Below, one piece after another: positions 1 through 8,961 of a stretch of 61,221 bases of DNA. Position 1 is the stretch's first letter, and every line of letters starts with the position of its first letter. The notes beneath the pieces were generated by a model. It was not told the origin of the DNA, did no database searches, and was given only the letters and a program-made list of their open reading frames with translations. Both the position numbers and the translations under genes were made by a program. The DNA is taken from NCBI RefSeq assembly GCF_014199255.1, contig NZ_JACIJF010000017.1:1-61221 (forward strand). Direction: 5' to 3'. Origin of the DNA: Sphingomonas xinjiangensis. Its GTDB lineage: Bacteria; Pseudomonadota; Alphaproteobacteria; Sphingomonadales; Sphingomonadaceae.

Positions 1-361
1 GTCCAAAAGATTGATCCACGCTACTTTGTCTTACCCCATCATGGGGCGGCTACGTGCCGACCCCGGAGAGAAGCACGAACCCCGTGTGGCGATCTAAAGC
101 TGGGCAGAAGCCAGTAATGTATTGTCGCTTCCCAATCCACCACACCGGTGCCCTTGCGGCAGCGGAGAGTAGCCTTCGCCTGTTGACTCAGGCCGCGATA
201 GAGAAGCAGCCGTTCCGCTTCCGCCCAGTTGTTGCCGTATGGAGCGATCGAACCCAGTCCCAGAAGCAGCCATCCGTTCATGCTGCGAGTTGGCGGCTTG
301 AACCGTTTTCTCGCTGACAATCGCCGTAGTCTATTCGCACAAGCCCAATCGCGGAGGCATT
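1..361. other. Intergenic stretch, no gene recognised
   Basis: No convincing gene is seen. Overlapping open frames on both strands have no ribosome binding site and arginine-rich, low-complexity products. Around 205-240 there is a match to the dispersed repeat family with the core CCGCTTCCGCCC that recurs through the window. Confidence 0.5.
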
Positions 362-529
362 ATGCAGACCATTACCGTTCTGATGCTGCTCCCGTTCCTG
401 GGCTACTGCCTCGTGCAGACCTATCGCGATGTCCGGCGTCACAACTGGTTTATCGCTGCGTGGGGCGGCGCACTTATTGTATTCTTGGGCTGGTTAATCG
501 AAGCACTCACTAGAGGACCATCGTACTAG
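362..529 (+). CDS. Small two-helix membrane protein (55 aa)
   Basis: I do not recognise the family. The frame starts with ATG four bases after a clear GGAGG ribosome binding site at 353-357, which is the main reason to believe it. The 55-residue product has two hydrophobic stretches, about residues 3-19 and 30-48, separated by a basic loop containing YRDVRRHNW. It is therefore probably a small inner-membrane protein with a short cytoplasmic loop. It stands alone, with no gene close enough for an operon. The function cannot be inferred. Confidence 0.6.
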   Translation: MQTITVLMLLPFLGYCLVQTYRDVRRHNWFIAAWGGALIVFLGWLIEALTRGPSY

Positions 530-677
530 CTGCTTCAGCGGCTTACGCCCCAATAGCAGACATCTACGCGGCTGACCGCCGATCTCGAAAGCAGTCGCCC
601 GTTGAAGTGGCACTGAACCGCGAAAGCTGGGGACGTTCCAACCTATGGTGAGCAACGCTCGCTTCCTTGATTGGAGT

Positions 678-1889
678 TCAGGACGTCTTTTTGAGAGCTA
701 CAACATCTATGATCCGCAGCTTGTAACGGCCGGGTGGCAGCATCAGCGCAACATCTTCGCCGGGGCGGATAGCGACCCGGTCCATCGGGACGGACACGCT
801 GGTTTCGCTGACCGGACGCGCCTCGATAACGCGCCAGCCAACTGCGGGGCGCAGGGCCTTTGGGATACTCACGGCTTGGTCGCCCAACCACGTTCGCCAC
901 TTCGGCCGGTGCCGCTCGAAGTGAGGCTCCGGATGATCGACGATCAGGTCGAACATTCCCGCTGGCTCACCCGCAGGCGGCACTGACAGGCCAAGCCTGT
1001 CGTGGCCACCCCGGCAGGTCGTTTGAGAAATGGTCAGCGGATCGATGCCCGTCTTCTCTTTCAGCCGCGCAGCCATCCACCTACTCCCGTCACTCTGCGC
1101 GACTTCTCCCGCATGCGAGTAGCCGACATGGATCAGCAGCTTGGCGGCGGGATTACTCCGCAGGAACGCCGCCAGGCTGTTTGCCTGCCCTTCCTCACGA
1201 AGGGCAATCTGCTCGGCTACCGGTAAGGACCGCGACCGACCCTCGTCGTTGTATTCATAAGGAGTGAGCCGATAGCCCAAGGCTTTCGCTAGCCGCCCGA
1301 GCCTGCCAAAGCCGGCCTCTGAGAGATAGAAGCCATCTTCGTCGATGAGATAAGGCAGACTTGGCTGCTTGAGAAAGCTGGGAAGGTATTGAGCTGGGAT
1401 CCCGGGTGAAGGGTTCGACAGCGTTTCTAAGGCTAGAATGTCATAGCCGAGTGGGCGCAAGCGTTTGGCGACTTCTGCGGTGAAGCCCCGATGCTCGGAG
1501 CGCTGGTGGCTCTCATTGATAACCACAATCGATGTTCTTCGAGCGCGGCTCACGATTTCTGAGAAAACGTCACCGGAATTGGCCAATGTGCCGCAGTAGT
1601 TCGATTTGTAATCAGGGCTGGTGCGTGAGATCAAATCCTCTCTTCCAAACAAGCTTAGTGTCTGATTGTGCATGTCCTGTGCGAGAGGTCGGTTAGGATC
1701 AATCGAGGCAAGTTGGGCAAACTTGTAGCCCAGCATCGAAGACGGATCGGGTACTGGGGCGTTGTCAAAGGGCGGGGTCAGTTGAACGTCCGAAAATGCG
1801 GGCTGTTGTTGCGCCGTGACTGGTACACGCGGTGCTGCCGCAACCAAGGTCACGAGTATCGCTGCAATGCAGGCTCGAGCGGGATGCAT
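678..1889 (-). CDS. Secreted EreA/ChaN-like protein
   Basis: A 403-residue protein with an N-terminal signal peptide (about residues 1-26, ending near VTAQ), so probably periplasmic. Residues 125-136 carry NESHQRSEHRGF, followed by a GYDILALE stretch near 148-155 and by HVGYSHAGE near 254-262. This layout of spaced His and Glu residues resembles the erythromycin esterase/ChaN superfamily, where they line the active or haem-binding pocket. The resemblance is by motif only, so neither an esterase nor a haem role can be assigned. The gene is monocistronic on the minus strand. The C-terminal 130 residues look like a separate beta-rich domain. Confidence 0.7.
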   Translation of the reverse strand: MHPARACIAAILVTLVAAAPRVPVTAQQQPAFSDVQLTPPFDNAPVPDPSSMLGYKFAQLASIDPNRPLAQDMHNQTLSLFGREDLISRTSPDYKSNYCGTLANSGDVFSEIVSRARRTSIVVINESHQRSEHRGFTAEVAKRLRPLGYDILALETLSNPSPGIPAQYLPSFLKQPSLPYLIDEDGFYLSEAGFGRLGRLAKALGYRLTPYEYNDEGRSRSLPVAEQIALREEGQANSLAAFLRSNPAAKLLIHVGYSHAGEVAQSDGSRWMAARLKEKTGIDPLTISQTTCRGGHDRLGLSVPPAGEPAGMFDLIVDHPEPHFERHRPKWRTWLGDQAVSIPKALRPAVGWRVIEARPVSETSVSVPMDRVAIRPGEDVALMLPPGRYKLRIIDVVALKKTS

Positions 1890-1993
1890 CGAGAGAGGCT
1901 ATCAGGGACATCGTCTGGGTTCCAGAACCTTCGCCTAGGAGCTGTCGTACTGCTCGCCGCCGTTTAGCGACGCTCACAGCGGCAAAGAGGACG

Positions 1994-2032
1994 CCGAAAG
2001 CGGCCTGTCGGCTCACGCCCATCATCCGACCT
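1994..2032. repeat. Dispersed repeat family B copy
   Basis: Contains GAAAGCGGCCTGTCGGCT followed by CGCCCATCATCCGACCTTC. The same core recurs near 2352, 5620, 10785, 11810, 60010 and 60530, always between genes. Confidence 0.6.
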
Positions 2033-2101
2033 TCGCCGGCTCCTCTCGGATGTCGGCCGCCCCCGCTTGCCGACGACCAGTGACGTTGGCATCCTTACCG
2101 G

Positions 2102-2290
2102 ATGGTTCCTGCTTACCTCCTTTCGCTGCTCATGCTGGCCGGTCTCGTTGCTACATGTCGCGCCTCTCTGATTGATCTGAGAGCCAGACGGTGGATCTGG
2201 GCCGCGCTGGATTTGTCCAGCGTGCTCGCGATGCTGTTCGGCGCGATACTACTCGCCAGTGTCTATAGCTTCACGCCTTCGGGATTGTAG
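2102..2290 (+). CDS. Small membrane protein (62 aa)
   Basis: A 62-residue product that I cannot assign to a family. It has two hydrophobic segments, about residues 4-18 and 33-57, joined by a short loop containing DLRARRW, so it is predicted to sit in the inner membrane as a hairpin. No strong ribosome binding site precedes the ATG, and the reality of the gene rests on the well-formed transmembrane pattern. It is followed by a family B repeat copy. The function is unknown. Confidence 0.5.
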   Translation: MVPAYLLSLLMLAGLVATCRASLIDLRARRWIWAALDLSSVLAMLFGAILLASVYSFTPSGL

Positions 2291-2351
2291 GCCGCAGGTT
2301 GGAAGCGTGACATCGACCAGCCTCCGCTAATCTCAGCCGTTTCTAATCGGC

Positions 2352-2407
2352 AAAGCGGACCCCGAAAGCGGCCTGTCAGCTTCCGCCCAAACATGGACGT
2401 TCAGGTC
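2352..2407. repeat. Dispersed repeat family B copy
   Basis: Contains CAAAGCGGACCCCGAAAGCG, then CCTGTCAGCTTCCGCCC and GGACGTTCAGG. The CAAAGCGGACC lead-in is also present in the copy at 10772. Confidence 0.6.
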
Positions 2408-2450
2408 GCGGATTTGAGATCCCGAAAGATCCCATGGCGAGGTGGGTCCG

Positions 2451-2669
2451 CTACGCAGCCCGATCAGCGAGCTCGCTCTCAAGGTTCGTGATCGCCATAT
2501 CGAGCGCTGCCAACTGCTGGTCTGAGGCCGTTTGACGCACTCGCCGAGCCTCCTGCAGCAGCTCGCCCCAGAATAACAAAGTGTCCTTGTACACCGGATG
2601 GCCTCGGAGGCGCCGTGCGCTTGCCGCGGCGCCATCAAGATTCTCGACGATCGATCCGTGAAGCTCCAT
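2451..2669 (-). CDS. Small soluble protein with a decayed paralogue in the window
   Basis: A 72-residue, mostly helical protein of unknown function. It contains ARRLRGHPVYKDTLLFWGEL at about residues 17-36 and a C-terminal helix rich in Ala, Leu and acidic residues. It is supported by a second copy of exactly the same length at 15038-15256, where start and stop positions are conserved but one internal codon is TAA. Conservation of frame and length between two copies argues that this frame was under selection. It has no operon partner. The role is unknown. Confidence 0.65.
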   Translation of the reverse strand: MELHGSIVENLDGAAASARRLRGHPVYKDTLLFWGELLQEARRVRQTASDQQLAALDMAITNLESELADRAA

Positions 2670-2800
2670 GCTGAGCGCGATAGCTTACATCGCTGACAAA
2701 GCCAGAGGCTTTCGGGCCCGCTACCCCCATTTCGAACACGAACCTGAGGCAGGTGCAAGGGAGCTGGTCAGCCGGTCGGAAAGGCAGCAACTAAGCGCGG

Positions 2801-3106
2801 CTACTGCCCTTCATGAAGTGCTCGCGCTTTTCGCGACCTCAGTTCCGCCTGGTAGCAGTTCTCATGCTTTCGATCCCAGAGATGGTGATCAATCCATGTC
2901 ACGACACCGGCTGCTACGAGGCAGATAACGAACGCTAAGCTCTGAGGCGTATAGAGCTTCAAGAAGCTGAAGCAGATCAGAAGGATCAGCGCGCCTCCCA
3001 GAGCGCGAAGTAGATACGGAGCCAACTCTGATCCGGGGGCCGGAACGTGTGTGTTCGCTACCAAAAGCGCCTTGGCGTGATCATCTTCTCGCATGCCGAA
3101 GCTCAT
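2801..3106 (-). CDS. Small membrane protein (101 aa)
   Basis: The family is not recognised. The 101-residue product has two strongly hydrophobic segments, about residues 31-50 and 54-70, then a basic and polar C-terminal tail containing DHHLWDRKHENCYQAE. It is probably an inner-membrane protein with both ends in the cytoplasm. The start at 3106 gives MSFGMREDD; Met5 is an alternative start. It lies alone between repeat-rich intergenic stretches. Confidence 0.55.
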   Translation of the reverse strand: MSFGMREDDHAKALLVANTHVPAPGSELAPYLLRALGGALILLICFSFLKLYTPQSLAFVICLVAAGVVTWIDHHLWDRKHENCYQAELRSRKARALHEGQ

Positions 3107-3334
3107 CGACGCCGCTACCGGCTTTGTAAACCTGGTGGCGGTGGCTTCCCGCGATCAGAATAGAACTTAGGGATGCTCCTCGCGCACTAGGTCGACAGCT
3201 CTCTCTCGCGACGTCTCCTGGGCGCGCCGTTAGGCTGCACCCTCTAGTTCACCCTCCACATGTTGGTGGCTCGGCTTCAACTCCTTAGGCTTCCGACGGC
3301 CCTGCGCGGACGCTTGTACTGCCACAAGCGAAGC

Positions 3335-3404
3335 TGAGTGAATGACAGGTTGTGGGGAGTAGGGGAGGGGCTCGGAACGGCAGCTACTAGCGCTCAGTTG
3401 CCGC
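3335..3404. repeat. Dispersed repeat family A copy
   Basis: Starts TGAATGACAGGTTG and runs through GGGGAGGGGCTCGGAA to the hairpin arms CGGCAGCT and AGTTGCCG around ACTAGCGCTC. The other copies in this window share this order of blocks. Confidence 0.65.
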
Positions 3405-3568
3405 AGTCGATTCGACGTTTGGAGGCCCTTGCTCGGACGGCCTCCGGCTCCTCTAGGGGGCGGGCGCTGGGAGCCTGTAGCTCGCGTGTCTGTCGGGCAG
3501 ATTTTGATGCGACCAAGATGCCACAAAAGCCCCGCCGCCGCGCTCAAACCTGCACAAGGCAGCTCAAC

Positions 3569-3604
3569 AAAAAGCGCTCGACCAACACGAGATCGGCCGA
3601 GCGC
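3569..3604 (-). terminator. Rho-independent terminator candidate, minus strand
   Basis: Read on the minus strand, GCGCTCGGCC and GGTCGAGCGC form a 10-bp stem with one G-U pair, followed directly by TTTTTG. No protein gene lies just upstream on that strand, so it would end an RNA coming from about 3600-3800. Confidence 0.5.
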
Positions 3605-3785
3605 AGGAGCTTTTCATCACCGCGCGGAGAGGGATCACAGCGTGGCGTGAGCCCATTGACACTGCCGCGTTGCAGACTTGTTTCGAGCCGGCCGACTGAA
3701 AGCGGCGGGCCGCGCGGCTTCGTAGGTCTGCGCGGCCCGCCAAGTAACCAGGCTTTTCCAGGAGGGCGCCCCGGGAAAGCCGAGC
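3605..3785 (-). ncRNA. Possible structured RNA upstream of a terminator
   Basis: This gene-free stretch holds two strong hairpins. A perfect 12-bp stem has arms GGCGGGCCGCGC at 3704-3715 and GCGCGGCCCGCC at 3730-3741. A second stem pairs 3751-3759 with 3773-3781. A terminator on the minus strand follows at 3569-3604. Together they suggest a small non-coding RNA of roughly 200 nt read leftwards. No known RNA family was recognised, and no promoter was identified. Confidence 0.25.
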
Positions 3786-4016
3786 CTACAATGCTTCGAC
3801 AGGCGGTTTCGCTGCCATAACGACGGTTAGTTATTTCGGAGTATGTGTCTCGTCTTGAGACCGGCGAGGCGAGCCACGAAAGGGATGAACGCGGCTCGAC
3901 CTTTAGTCAGATGGGCGTTTGGAAACCCATTATCTGTATGGCGGGCCTAACACACCAGGCCAAGTAGTTTTTAGGAACACGTCCGCAGGCTGCTCCGGCG
4001 GCCGAGCGGGGGTGCT

Positions 4017-4145
4017 TCAGTCGACGGTGTTTGCCACCGTCTCCCCAACGGACTCCACGTCCTTACCAGCGCCGTCGATAGTGTTGCAGGCGGCCACCAT
4101 GACGCTGCCGGCAACGAGCAGCAAAGTGAAAGCTTTACGAACCAT
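4017..4145 (-). CDS. Entericidin EcnA/B family lipoprotein
   Basis: A 42-residue lipoprotein: a basic start (MVRKAF), a hydrophobic core, and a lipobox VAAC with the acylated Cys at residue 20. The mature part is about 22 residues and carries the NTIDGAGKDVESVGETV pattern typical of entericidin A/B. Family members are small membrane lipoproteins tied to envelope stress and programmed lysis in stationary phase. The ribosome binding site AGGAGA lies just upstream of ATG. The gene is monocistronic. Family assignment is strong by motif; the lytic role is known only from enterobacterial relatives. Confidence 0.85.
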   Translation of the reverse strand: MVRKAFTLLLVAGSVMVAACNTIDGAGKDVESVGETVANTVD

Positions 4146-4572
4146 GGTCCTGTCTCCTGTGTCGCGAACGCCGATGATGTTGGGCGCCCACCGTGTTGCT
4201 TACGGCCGCATCCCGCCCATCAACGCCCCGGTTGTCATTAAGTCCCATCGTCGTGGCACAGCGTCGGCGCTGGGCAGCGGGACGGCGAGTTGATCGTGCG
4301 CGGTTGAACAATGAGGCGGCGCCTCACGTGGCGCCACCTGTTTTCCATTCGATTAGGTTAAGAGGCGTCGGTTGTAGCCCCCTGATTGGCCGTAGCGTTC
4401 ATCGCGGCAATGGTCTGCTGGGCCTGTGCGGTGACGGCCTGAACATCGTCGTGGGTCAGGTTGGCGAACCGGCGCTGGCTATCGGACATGTGCGTACTCA
4501 CGCTGTGTGAGTACGGCCAAGTCGTGGTCTTGCTGCTTTGCTTCAAGGGCAGCACCAGCTGCGGCAGTTCCG

Positions 4573-4722
4573 CTAGCTGCGGTTCCTCAAGCCTCGGTTC
4601 GCGAGGGGGCGTCGGTATCCGGCGCTGCGCCCGAGGACGCGCGACAGCTCGGACGTGTTGCCATAGGTCCGCACAAGCTCGCCGAGCGGCGCCCGGCGCT
4701 CGTCCGCGAGCATGATCCTCAT
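4573..4722 (-). pseudogene. Possible decayed small DNA-binding protein gene
   Basis: The first 36 residues, ending ELSRVLGRSAGY, resemble a helix-turn-helix type seen in sphingomonad regulators, where a conserved block with the pattern PRxLxExDxxxLAxFF follows. Here that continuation is missing in frame. A neighbouring frame gives PREPRLEEPQLAELPQL, which suggests a frameshift soon after GRSAGY. The fragment overlaps an upstream frame by ATGA. The resemblance is from memory of the motif and weak, so this could be a spurious frame. Confidence 0.3.
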
Positions 4723-4925
4723 TGGCGCAGCCACGCGCGCTCGGCGTCATCCAGCGCCTCAAAGGTGTCGCTGACGCCCCGGAACTTGCATCGCCAAGCG
4801 CGGGCAGCAGGTTGACCTTGGATCCCTTCCCGCACGCGAATGACGGAAGGCGTCCGGTCAGGGCCGTTCCTTCCTAAAAGCTGCTCTTCCGCTTCCGCCT
4901 ATTTGCAGACATCTGCTCACCTGCG

Positions 4926-5591
4926 ATGAAGCACGACATGAGAGCCAAAGCATCGCTCAACCGTCGACACGCGATACAGCTCGGTGCCGTACTCTGCGGC
5001 GGCTGGGCAATCGGACAGGTCCTGAGGCGAACGGCACCAATCGGGCGTGACGTTAGCGGCTCTGATGCATTGCTTGAAATCTTGAAAGGTGGTGCATCGC
5101 CGACCTCGGGTCCTGCCAGCGCCTCCTTGCGTCTCGCTGTATTCACCGATTACCGTTGCCCTGCTTGTCGGCAGGCCTACCCCGCAATGGAGGAAGCGGT
5201 ACGTGACGACGGTGACGTGCAGGTCATCTACAAGGATTGGCCCATTTTCGGTCCGATCTCAGAGCGTGCCGCGAGTGTAGCCCTCGCGAGTGCGGAGCAG
5301 GGGATCTATGTTGAAGTTCATCATCGTTTGATGACGGACAATCGGAGCATCGACGAGGCCGTGCTCCGTGAGGCTCTTACGGAGGCCGGCGGCGAATGGG
5401 GGCGCGCTCAGGAGTATCTCAAGTCCAACGGATCGAAGATTGCGGCTCGTCTCGAAGCCAATACCAAGCAGGCCTTTCGTATCGGATTATCTGGCACCCC
5501 GGGATTCATCGCCGGCCCGCTTCTTGTGGTGGGCGCAATCGATAAGAGGGACTTCAGCCAGCTGTTTGCGAAGGCGCGAGCCGCGAGTTGA
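4926..5591 (+). CDS. DsbA-family thiol:disulfide oxidoreductase
   Basis: A 221-residue thioredoxin-fold protein. The N-terminus has NRRHAIQLGAVLCGGWAIG, a signal or anchor segment with twin Arg that may be Tat-directed. The redox motif CPAC is at Cys78 and Cys81 within FTDYRCPACRQAYP. The cis-proline motif appears as SGTPGFI near residue 190. The helical insertion between them is typical of DsbA/BdbD/ScsC-type periplasmic oxidoreductases rather than thioredoxin. It would form or rearrange disulfides in exported proteins. The gene stands alone, with repeat family B sequence on both sides. Confidence 0.85.
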   Translation: MKHDMRAKASLNRRHAIQLGAVLCGGWAIGQVLRRTAPIGRDVSGSDALLEILKGGASPTSGPASASLRLAVFTDYRCPACRQAYPAMEEAVRDDGDVQVIYKDWPIFGPISERAASVALASAEQGIYVEVHHRLMTDNRSIDEAVLREALTEAGGEWGRAQEYLKSNGSKIAARLEANTKQAFRIGLSGTPGFIAGPLLVVGAIDKRDFSQLFAKARAAS

Positions 5592-5721
5592 GAGGAGCGT
5601 CCGACGTAGGCCGCCGTTTCTCAAAACCGCCTGTCCGCAAGCGCCCCAGATGTTGCCGCTCATTCCACAGGCGGTTTAGCCCGGAAGCTGACATCGCACG
5701 GGTTCGCAAGTAGAACAGGGC

Positions 5722-5955
5722 ATGGATGCGATCGATCGAGATAGATTTGGCCCGCCGGATGACACCCCGATATTGCCATGGTCCGATGGCGCATACGCAC
5801 ATGGCTTTGTCGCCCTCCATCCATTTTTCATTGTGGAAGGGCTAAACCCAAAGACCTGCGAATACGGGACGCTTGTCCTCTCGGGCTCAGCCGCCCCTGT
5901 TTATTGGAGTGGGTGGACGAAGAGGCGGCTAACCGACAGGTTGGCTAGGAAATAA
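5722..5955 (+). CDS. Hypothetical protein (77 aa)
   Basis: I do not recognise this product. It begins MDAIDRDRFGPPDDTPILPW and holds a central hydrophobic stretch near residues 25-40 and a basic end (WTKRRLTDRLARK). A weak ACAGGG ribosome binding site lies about ten bases before ATG. The composition is protein-like and codons look normal for the region, but there is no homology evidence. It might be a spurious frame. Confidence 0.4.
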   Translation: MDAIDRDRFGPPDDTPILPWSDGAYAHGFVALHPFFIVEGLNPKTCEYGTLVLSGSAAPVYWSGWTKRRLTDRLARK

Positions 5956-6063
5956 ATCCCGACGGGGTCGACGGCGCGGCAAAGCGATTTGGGCGCCAAG
6001 TTGGCTAGGCCGTTTAGCATTATGGTGAGGACCTTCAGCCGACCCGCTTCGTTCGGCTAGTTC

Positions 6064-6957
6064 ATGAAGATTGATCTATCATCCACTGATCTCTGGCGAT
6101 CTTTCCGCAGGGACTGGTGGGGTGCAAGCAAGCGCGCCTGGGTTGCCTCGAATGACGATAACCTTGGGATGATCGCCGCCGGCGCCGCGTTCTATATCAT
6201 TGCGGCTATTGCTCCGATCTTAGCAGCGATCGTCCTGAGCTACGGCATCTTCGCCGATGCCCAGACGGTTCAGCAAAGTATCCGCGGGCTGTTCGCGACC
6301 GTACCGAGGGAAGTTGCCCCGCTTATCAGTGAGCAGCTGGATACGGTGGTCTCCGGATCCCAAGGCAAGAAAGGCATCGGTTTGCTCGTTGCGTTGCTGA
6401 TTGCACTGTACGGCGGCAGCAAGGCGGCGACCTCCATGATGACGGCACTTAACGTCGCCTATGAGGTCAAAGACAAGCGCAACCTGATCGTTTGGACTCT
6501 GACCTCCTTTGCCATCGTGCTTGGTGGCATCCTCTTGGTGTTTGTTGCTATCGGTGCAGGCGCACTGACTGCGTTCCTTGGCGCACTTGTTCCTTGGTAT
6601 CCCGGTGCGGCGCTGATCGTGATAAGGGTCGCAACATACGCGCTGCTGGCGCTGGTGGTGATCACCGGCGCGTCGCTCCTATTCCGATTTGGTCCCTACA
6701 GGCCACGCGCGCGTCTGCGTTGGGCGACCCCGGGAACAGTAACCGCCACGGCCGTGTGGCTGCTGGCGAGTGCTGGCTTCAGCATCTACGTAGCGAACTT
6801 CGCAGATTATGGCGCAACCTATGGGTCGCTTAGTGCAATTATCGTCGCGCTGACATGGCTTTGGCTCAGCGTCTATGCTTTCCTGCTTGGAGCAGCGCTA
6901 GACGTACAAGTGTATCGCGCAAAGGCGGGCGCTGACCTGCGGCAGGCCAGTCCGTAA
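6064..6957 (+). CDS. YihY/BrkB family inner-membrane protein
   Basis: A 297-residue integral membrane protein with about six hydrophobic segments. The family marker near the first helix is present as NLGMIAAGAAFYIIAAIAPI, followed by a soluble stretch with LLALYGGSKAATSMMTALNVAYEV and a last pair of helices holding YGSLSAIIVALTWLWLSVYAFLLGA. These are hallmarks of the YihY/BrkB (formerly 'RNase BN') family, whose transport or envelope role is unsettled. The length fits the family. The ATG at 6064 has no obvious ribosome binding site. It is monocistronic. Confidence 0.9.
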   Translation: MKIDLSSTDLWRSFRRDWWGASKRAWVASNDDNLGMIAAGAAFYIIAAIAPILAAIVLSYGIFADAQTVQQSIRGLFATVPREVAPLISEQLDTVVSGSQGKKGIGLLVALLIALYGGSKAATSMMTALNVAYEVKDKRNLIVWTLTSFAIVLGGILLVFVAIGAGALTAFLGALVPWYPGAALIVIRVATYALLALVVITGASLLFRFGPYRPRARLRWATPGTVTATAVWLLASAGFSIYVANFADYGATYGSLSAIIVALTWLWLSVYAFLLGAALDVQVYRAKAGADLRQASP

Positions 6958-7255
6958 GGATAGCGCACGGCCAAATGCGACTTCGGTGCAGCCGACGGCC
7001 TCCGACAACCCGGCAGGGAGAATGATGCCAGACGCCGCCGCCTACCTTGGCCTCCAGTCGACGAGCTGCTCTGCTTTGCGAGTTGCTCCACCACCCGACG
7101 TGGCCAACTAAGAAATTAAGCGCGCAGCTGAAAGGCCTGAGGTGCCGCCGCGCTCATCCAGTCTGACATCAGCAACAGGCCTGGCGTTGCTTGTTAACCT
7201 TTTGTTTACCTCGCTTGATCAGAGGTTAGTTACTTCCGGGGGGCCGGAGCCGAAA

Positions 7256-7456
7256 ATGAATAATGCTAACGACTTAGCCCGCGAACTGGAGCGTGTGCAG
7301 CGCCTCACGGCAGACCTTCACGATCCCACGTCTCGTGCAGCGCTCAGCCTTTACGCCAGAGACATTGAGACCAGCTTGAACCTGACGCGACGGGCAACGG
7401 CATGCGCGAAATACGTGCTCGCCGTTCACCACGGTCCGCTTCTGGCTATCGCCTGA
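7256..7456 (+). CDS. Hypothetical small helical protein (66 aa)
   Basis: The product starts MNNANDLARELERVQRLTAD and is predicted to be largely helical, with heptad-like Leu spacing over the first 50 residues. The reading frame extends upstream to 7142, but that part has no start context. The ATG at 7256 follows a G-rich stretch (GGGGGCCGGAG) that may serve as the ribosome binding site. It sits just upstream of the response regulator gene on the same strand, 88 bases away. No family was recognised. Confidence 0.45.
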   Translation: MNNANDLARELERVQRLTADLHDPTSRAALSLYARDIETSLNLTRRATACAKYVLAVHHGPLLAIA

Positions 7457-7544
7457 GCGAAAGTCCGCGCGAGCCTCTTGAGGTGGGACACGTTAACGAA
7501 CCGATGACCTTCCGACTACCTGCTTCCGCGCAAAGGAAACCGCA

Positions 7545-7904
7545 TTGAGCACAGTCTTAGTGGTTGAAGATGAAACGCTCGTGCGCATGGTCGCCATGGA
7601 GCTTGTTGAGGAAGCAGGGTTCCGGGCAGTCGAGGCAGCGGATGCCGACGAGGCGCTTGATGCCCTGGAGCGCACTGGACCGGTGGACATACTCTTCACC
7701 GACGTGCGCATGCCGGGTTCGATGGACGGGTTGAAACTCGCGAACCTGGTGCGGCTTCGATGGCCATCGACAAAGATCATAGTCGCTTCGGGTCATGGAG
7801 GTCCCGAGGAGGCTGAAGCTGCTGGGGCGGATCGGTTCTTTCGGAAGCCCTTCGCGGCTCAAGCACTCATAGACACATTGCAGGAGATGGGCTCTCCGCG
7901 CTGA
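7545..7904 (+). CDS. Single-domain response regulator (CheY-like receiver)
   Basis: A 119-residue stand-alone receiver domain. The acidic pair is Glu8-Asp9 (VVEDE), the phosphoacceptor is Asp53 (FTDVRMPG), the switch residue is Ser82 (VASGHG) and the conserved Lys is Lys101 (FRKPF). There is no output domain, so it would act through protein contacts or as a phosphate shuttle. The start is TTG with an AAGGAA ribosome binding site a few bases before. No kinase is adjacent; the nearest is the hybrid kinase at 12054, which has a similar but damaged receiver domain. Confidence 0.9.
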   Translation: MSTVLVVEDETLVRMVAMELVEEAGFRAVEAADADEALDALERTGPVDILFTDVRMPGSMDGLKLANLVRLRWPSTKIIVASGHGGPEEAEAAGADRFFRKPFAAQALIDTLQEMGSPR

Positions 7905-8050
7905 TCGCGGATCCGTTGGAACGGCACCGCAGGAGATGAAGGAGCAGGCTTGGGAACCGCTAAAGAACTGCGCCTCGAACGCGGAGAGCCGAATGCTTAT
8001 GAAGCTCGCAATTGCCCCCTGTCGGTCGGCTAGGCTATTGACCGCCGCAC

Positions 8051-8356
8051 ATGAACAAGAACGAAGTCGATGAAATCGCGAGTGCACAGGCGCTGTTCAC
8101 CTTGCTATCTGGTAGAACCCGGCTGCTCATACTTCGGCACCTTTGGGATGGAGAGGTTTCAGTAGGAGGCATAGCTGCAGCAACGGGCCTCAGAGAGGCT
8201 GCGGTTTCTCAACAACTCGCCCTTCTGCGGAAAGAATGCGTCGTGGTAGCGCGGCGTGACAGTCAGAAGATTTACTACTCGATCGCGTGTGACGAGGTGA
8301 GACGTGTCCTGGGAGCGGTAGGCGGCATTTTCAGCGTTACTCATGATCGGCCGTAG
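8051..8356 (+). CDS. ArsR-family transcriptional regulator
   Basis: A 101-residue winged-helix protein of the ArsR type: AQALFTLLSGRTRLLILRHL, then GGIAAATGLREAAVSQQLALL as the helix-turn-helix, then the wing with KIYYSI. The Cys-x-Cys metal motif of classical ArsR/SmtB sensors is absent, so it is unlikely to sense metal through that site. It follows the response regulator gene by 146 bases, and no obvious target gene lies downstream. Confidence 0.85.
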   Translation: MNKNEVDEIASAQALFTLLSGRTRLLILRHLWDGEVSVGGIAAATGLREAAVSQQLALLRKECVVVARRDSQKIYYSIACDEVRRVLGAVGGIFSVTHDRP

Positions 8357-8961
8357 AGCCTCACCAGCGACTGCGGTGTTCGGCGCCGTCTGCGATTATC
8401 GAGCCGAGGATCGTCTCCTAGACTTGGGCAATTCGTTGTACCTCGAGCCTGAAGGAACAGCTGAGGGCTGGACGCGGCACCACTGATTTGTCCACCTTAC
8501 AACCGCTCACAGTCCGGACGAGCAGAGGGGTCGGAGCACCATTCGGTCGCCCCGGGGGGCGAAGACGACCGGAGCAGTATTCCGACCCGCCCACCCGGAA
8601 GCCGAAGCTTCGGGACGCGGGACGATGGCTTGGAAAGGAAGATTACGAAATCCATAAGTTTGCGTGCGTATAAGCCAGCGGCATCAGCGACCTAAGAGGA
8701 CATGCACCTTCCGAGAACGAGAGCTTCGACCACGGCGAAGAGTCTGCGAACGCAGCCTTGGAAGCGGCTATTCCGTCGTGACATCGCCCGGCGGGGTGAG
8801 AAGCGCGCGAGGCGTTGCGCTGCTCGGTCAGGATCTGCCAGGCCGAGATGAACAGGGCAACCGCGACCGGTCCAACAAGATGCCGCTCAGACCAACCAGG
8901 TTAAGGTCGGGAGCCCTGTTATCGACCTGAACTACCCCGAAGTCCTCCAGGAGGACATACA
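8357..8961. other. Gene-poor stretch of about 600 bases
   Basis: No convincing gene is seen. A plus-strand frame ending at 8673 (tail GKEDYEIHKFACV) looks protein-like only at its end and has no ribosome binding site. The rest is unstructured GC-rich sequence. Confidence 0.4.

Noticed and set aside
4358..4489. A 43-residue minus-strand frame starting MSDSQRRFANLTHDDVQAV
   Set aside because: Protein-like composition, but no ribosome binding site and no family; it lies in a region that looks decayed. Left out for lack of support.
6029..6053. EcfG-like promoter (GGACC, 16 bases, CGTT) before the YihY gene
   Set aside because: One mismatch in the -35 box, and the -10 box would leave only a few bases before the start codon.
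8488..8673. Plus-strand frame ending GKEDYEIHKFACV
   Set aside because: Only the last 20 residues look like protein, and there is no start context.
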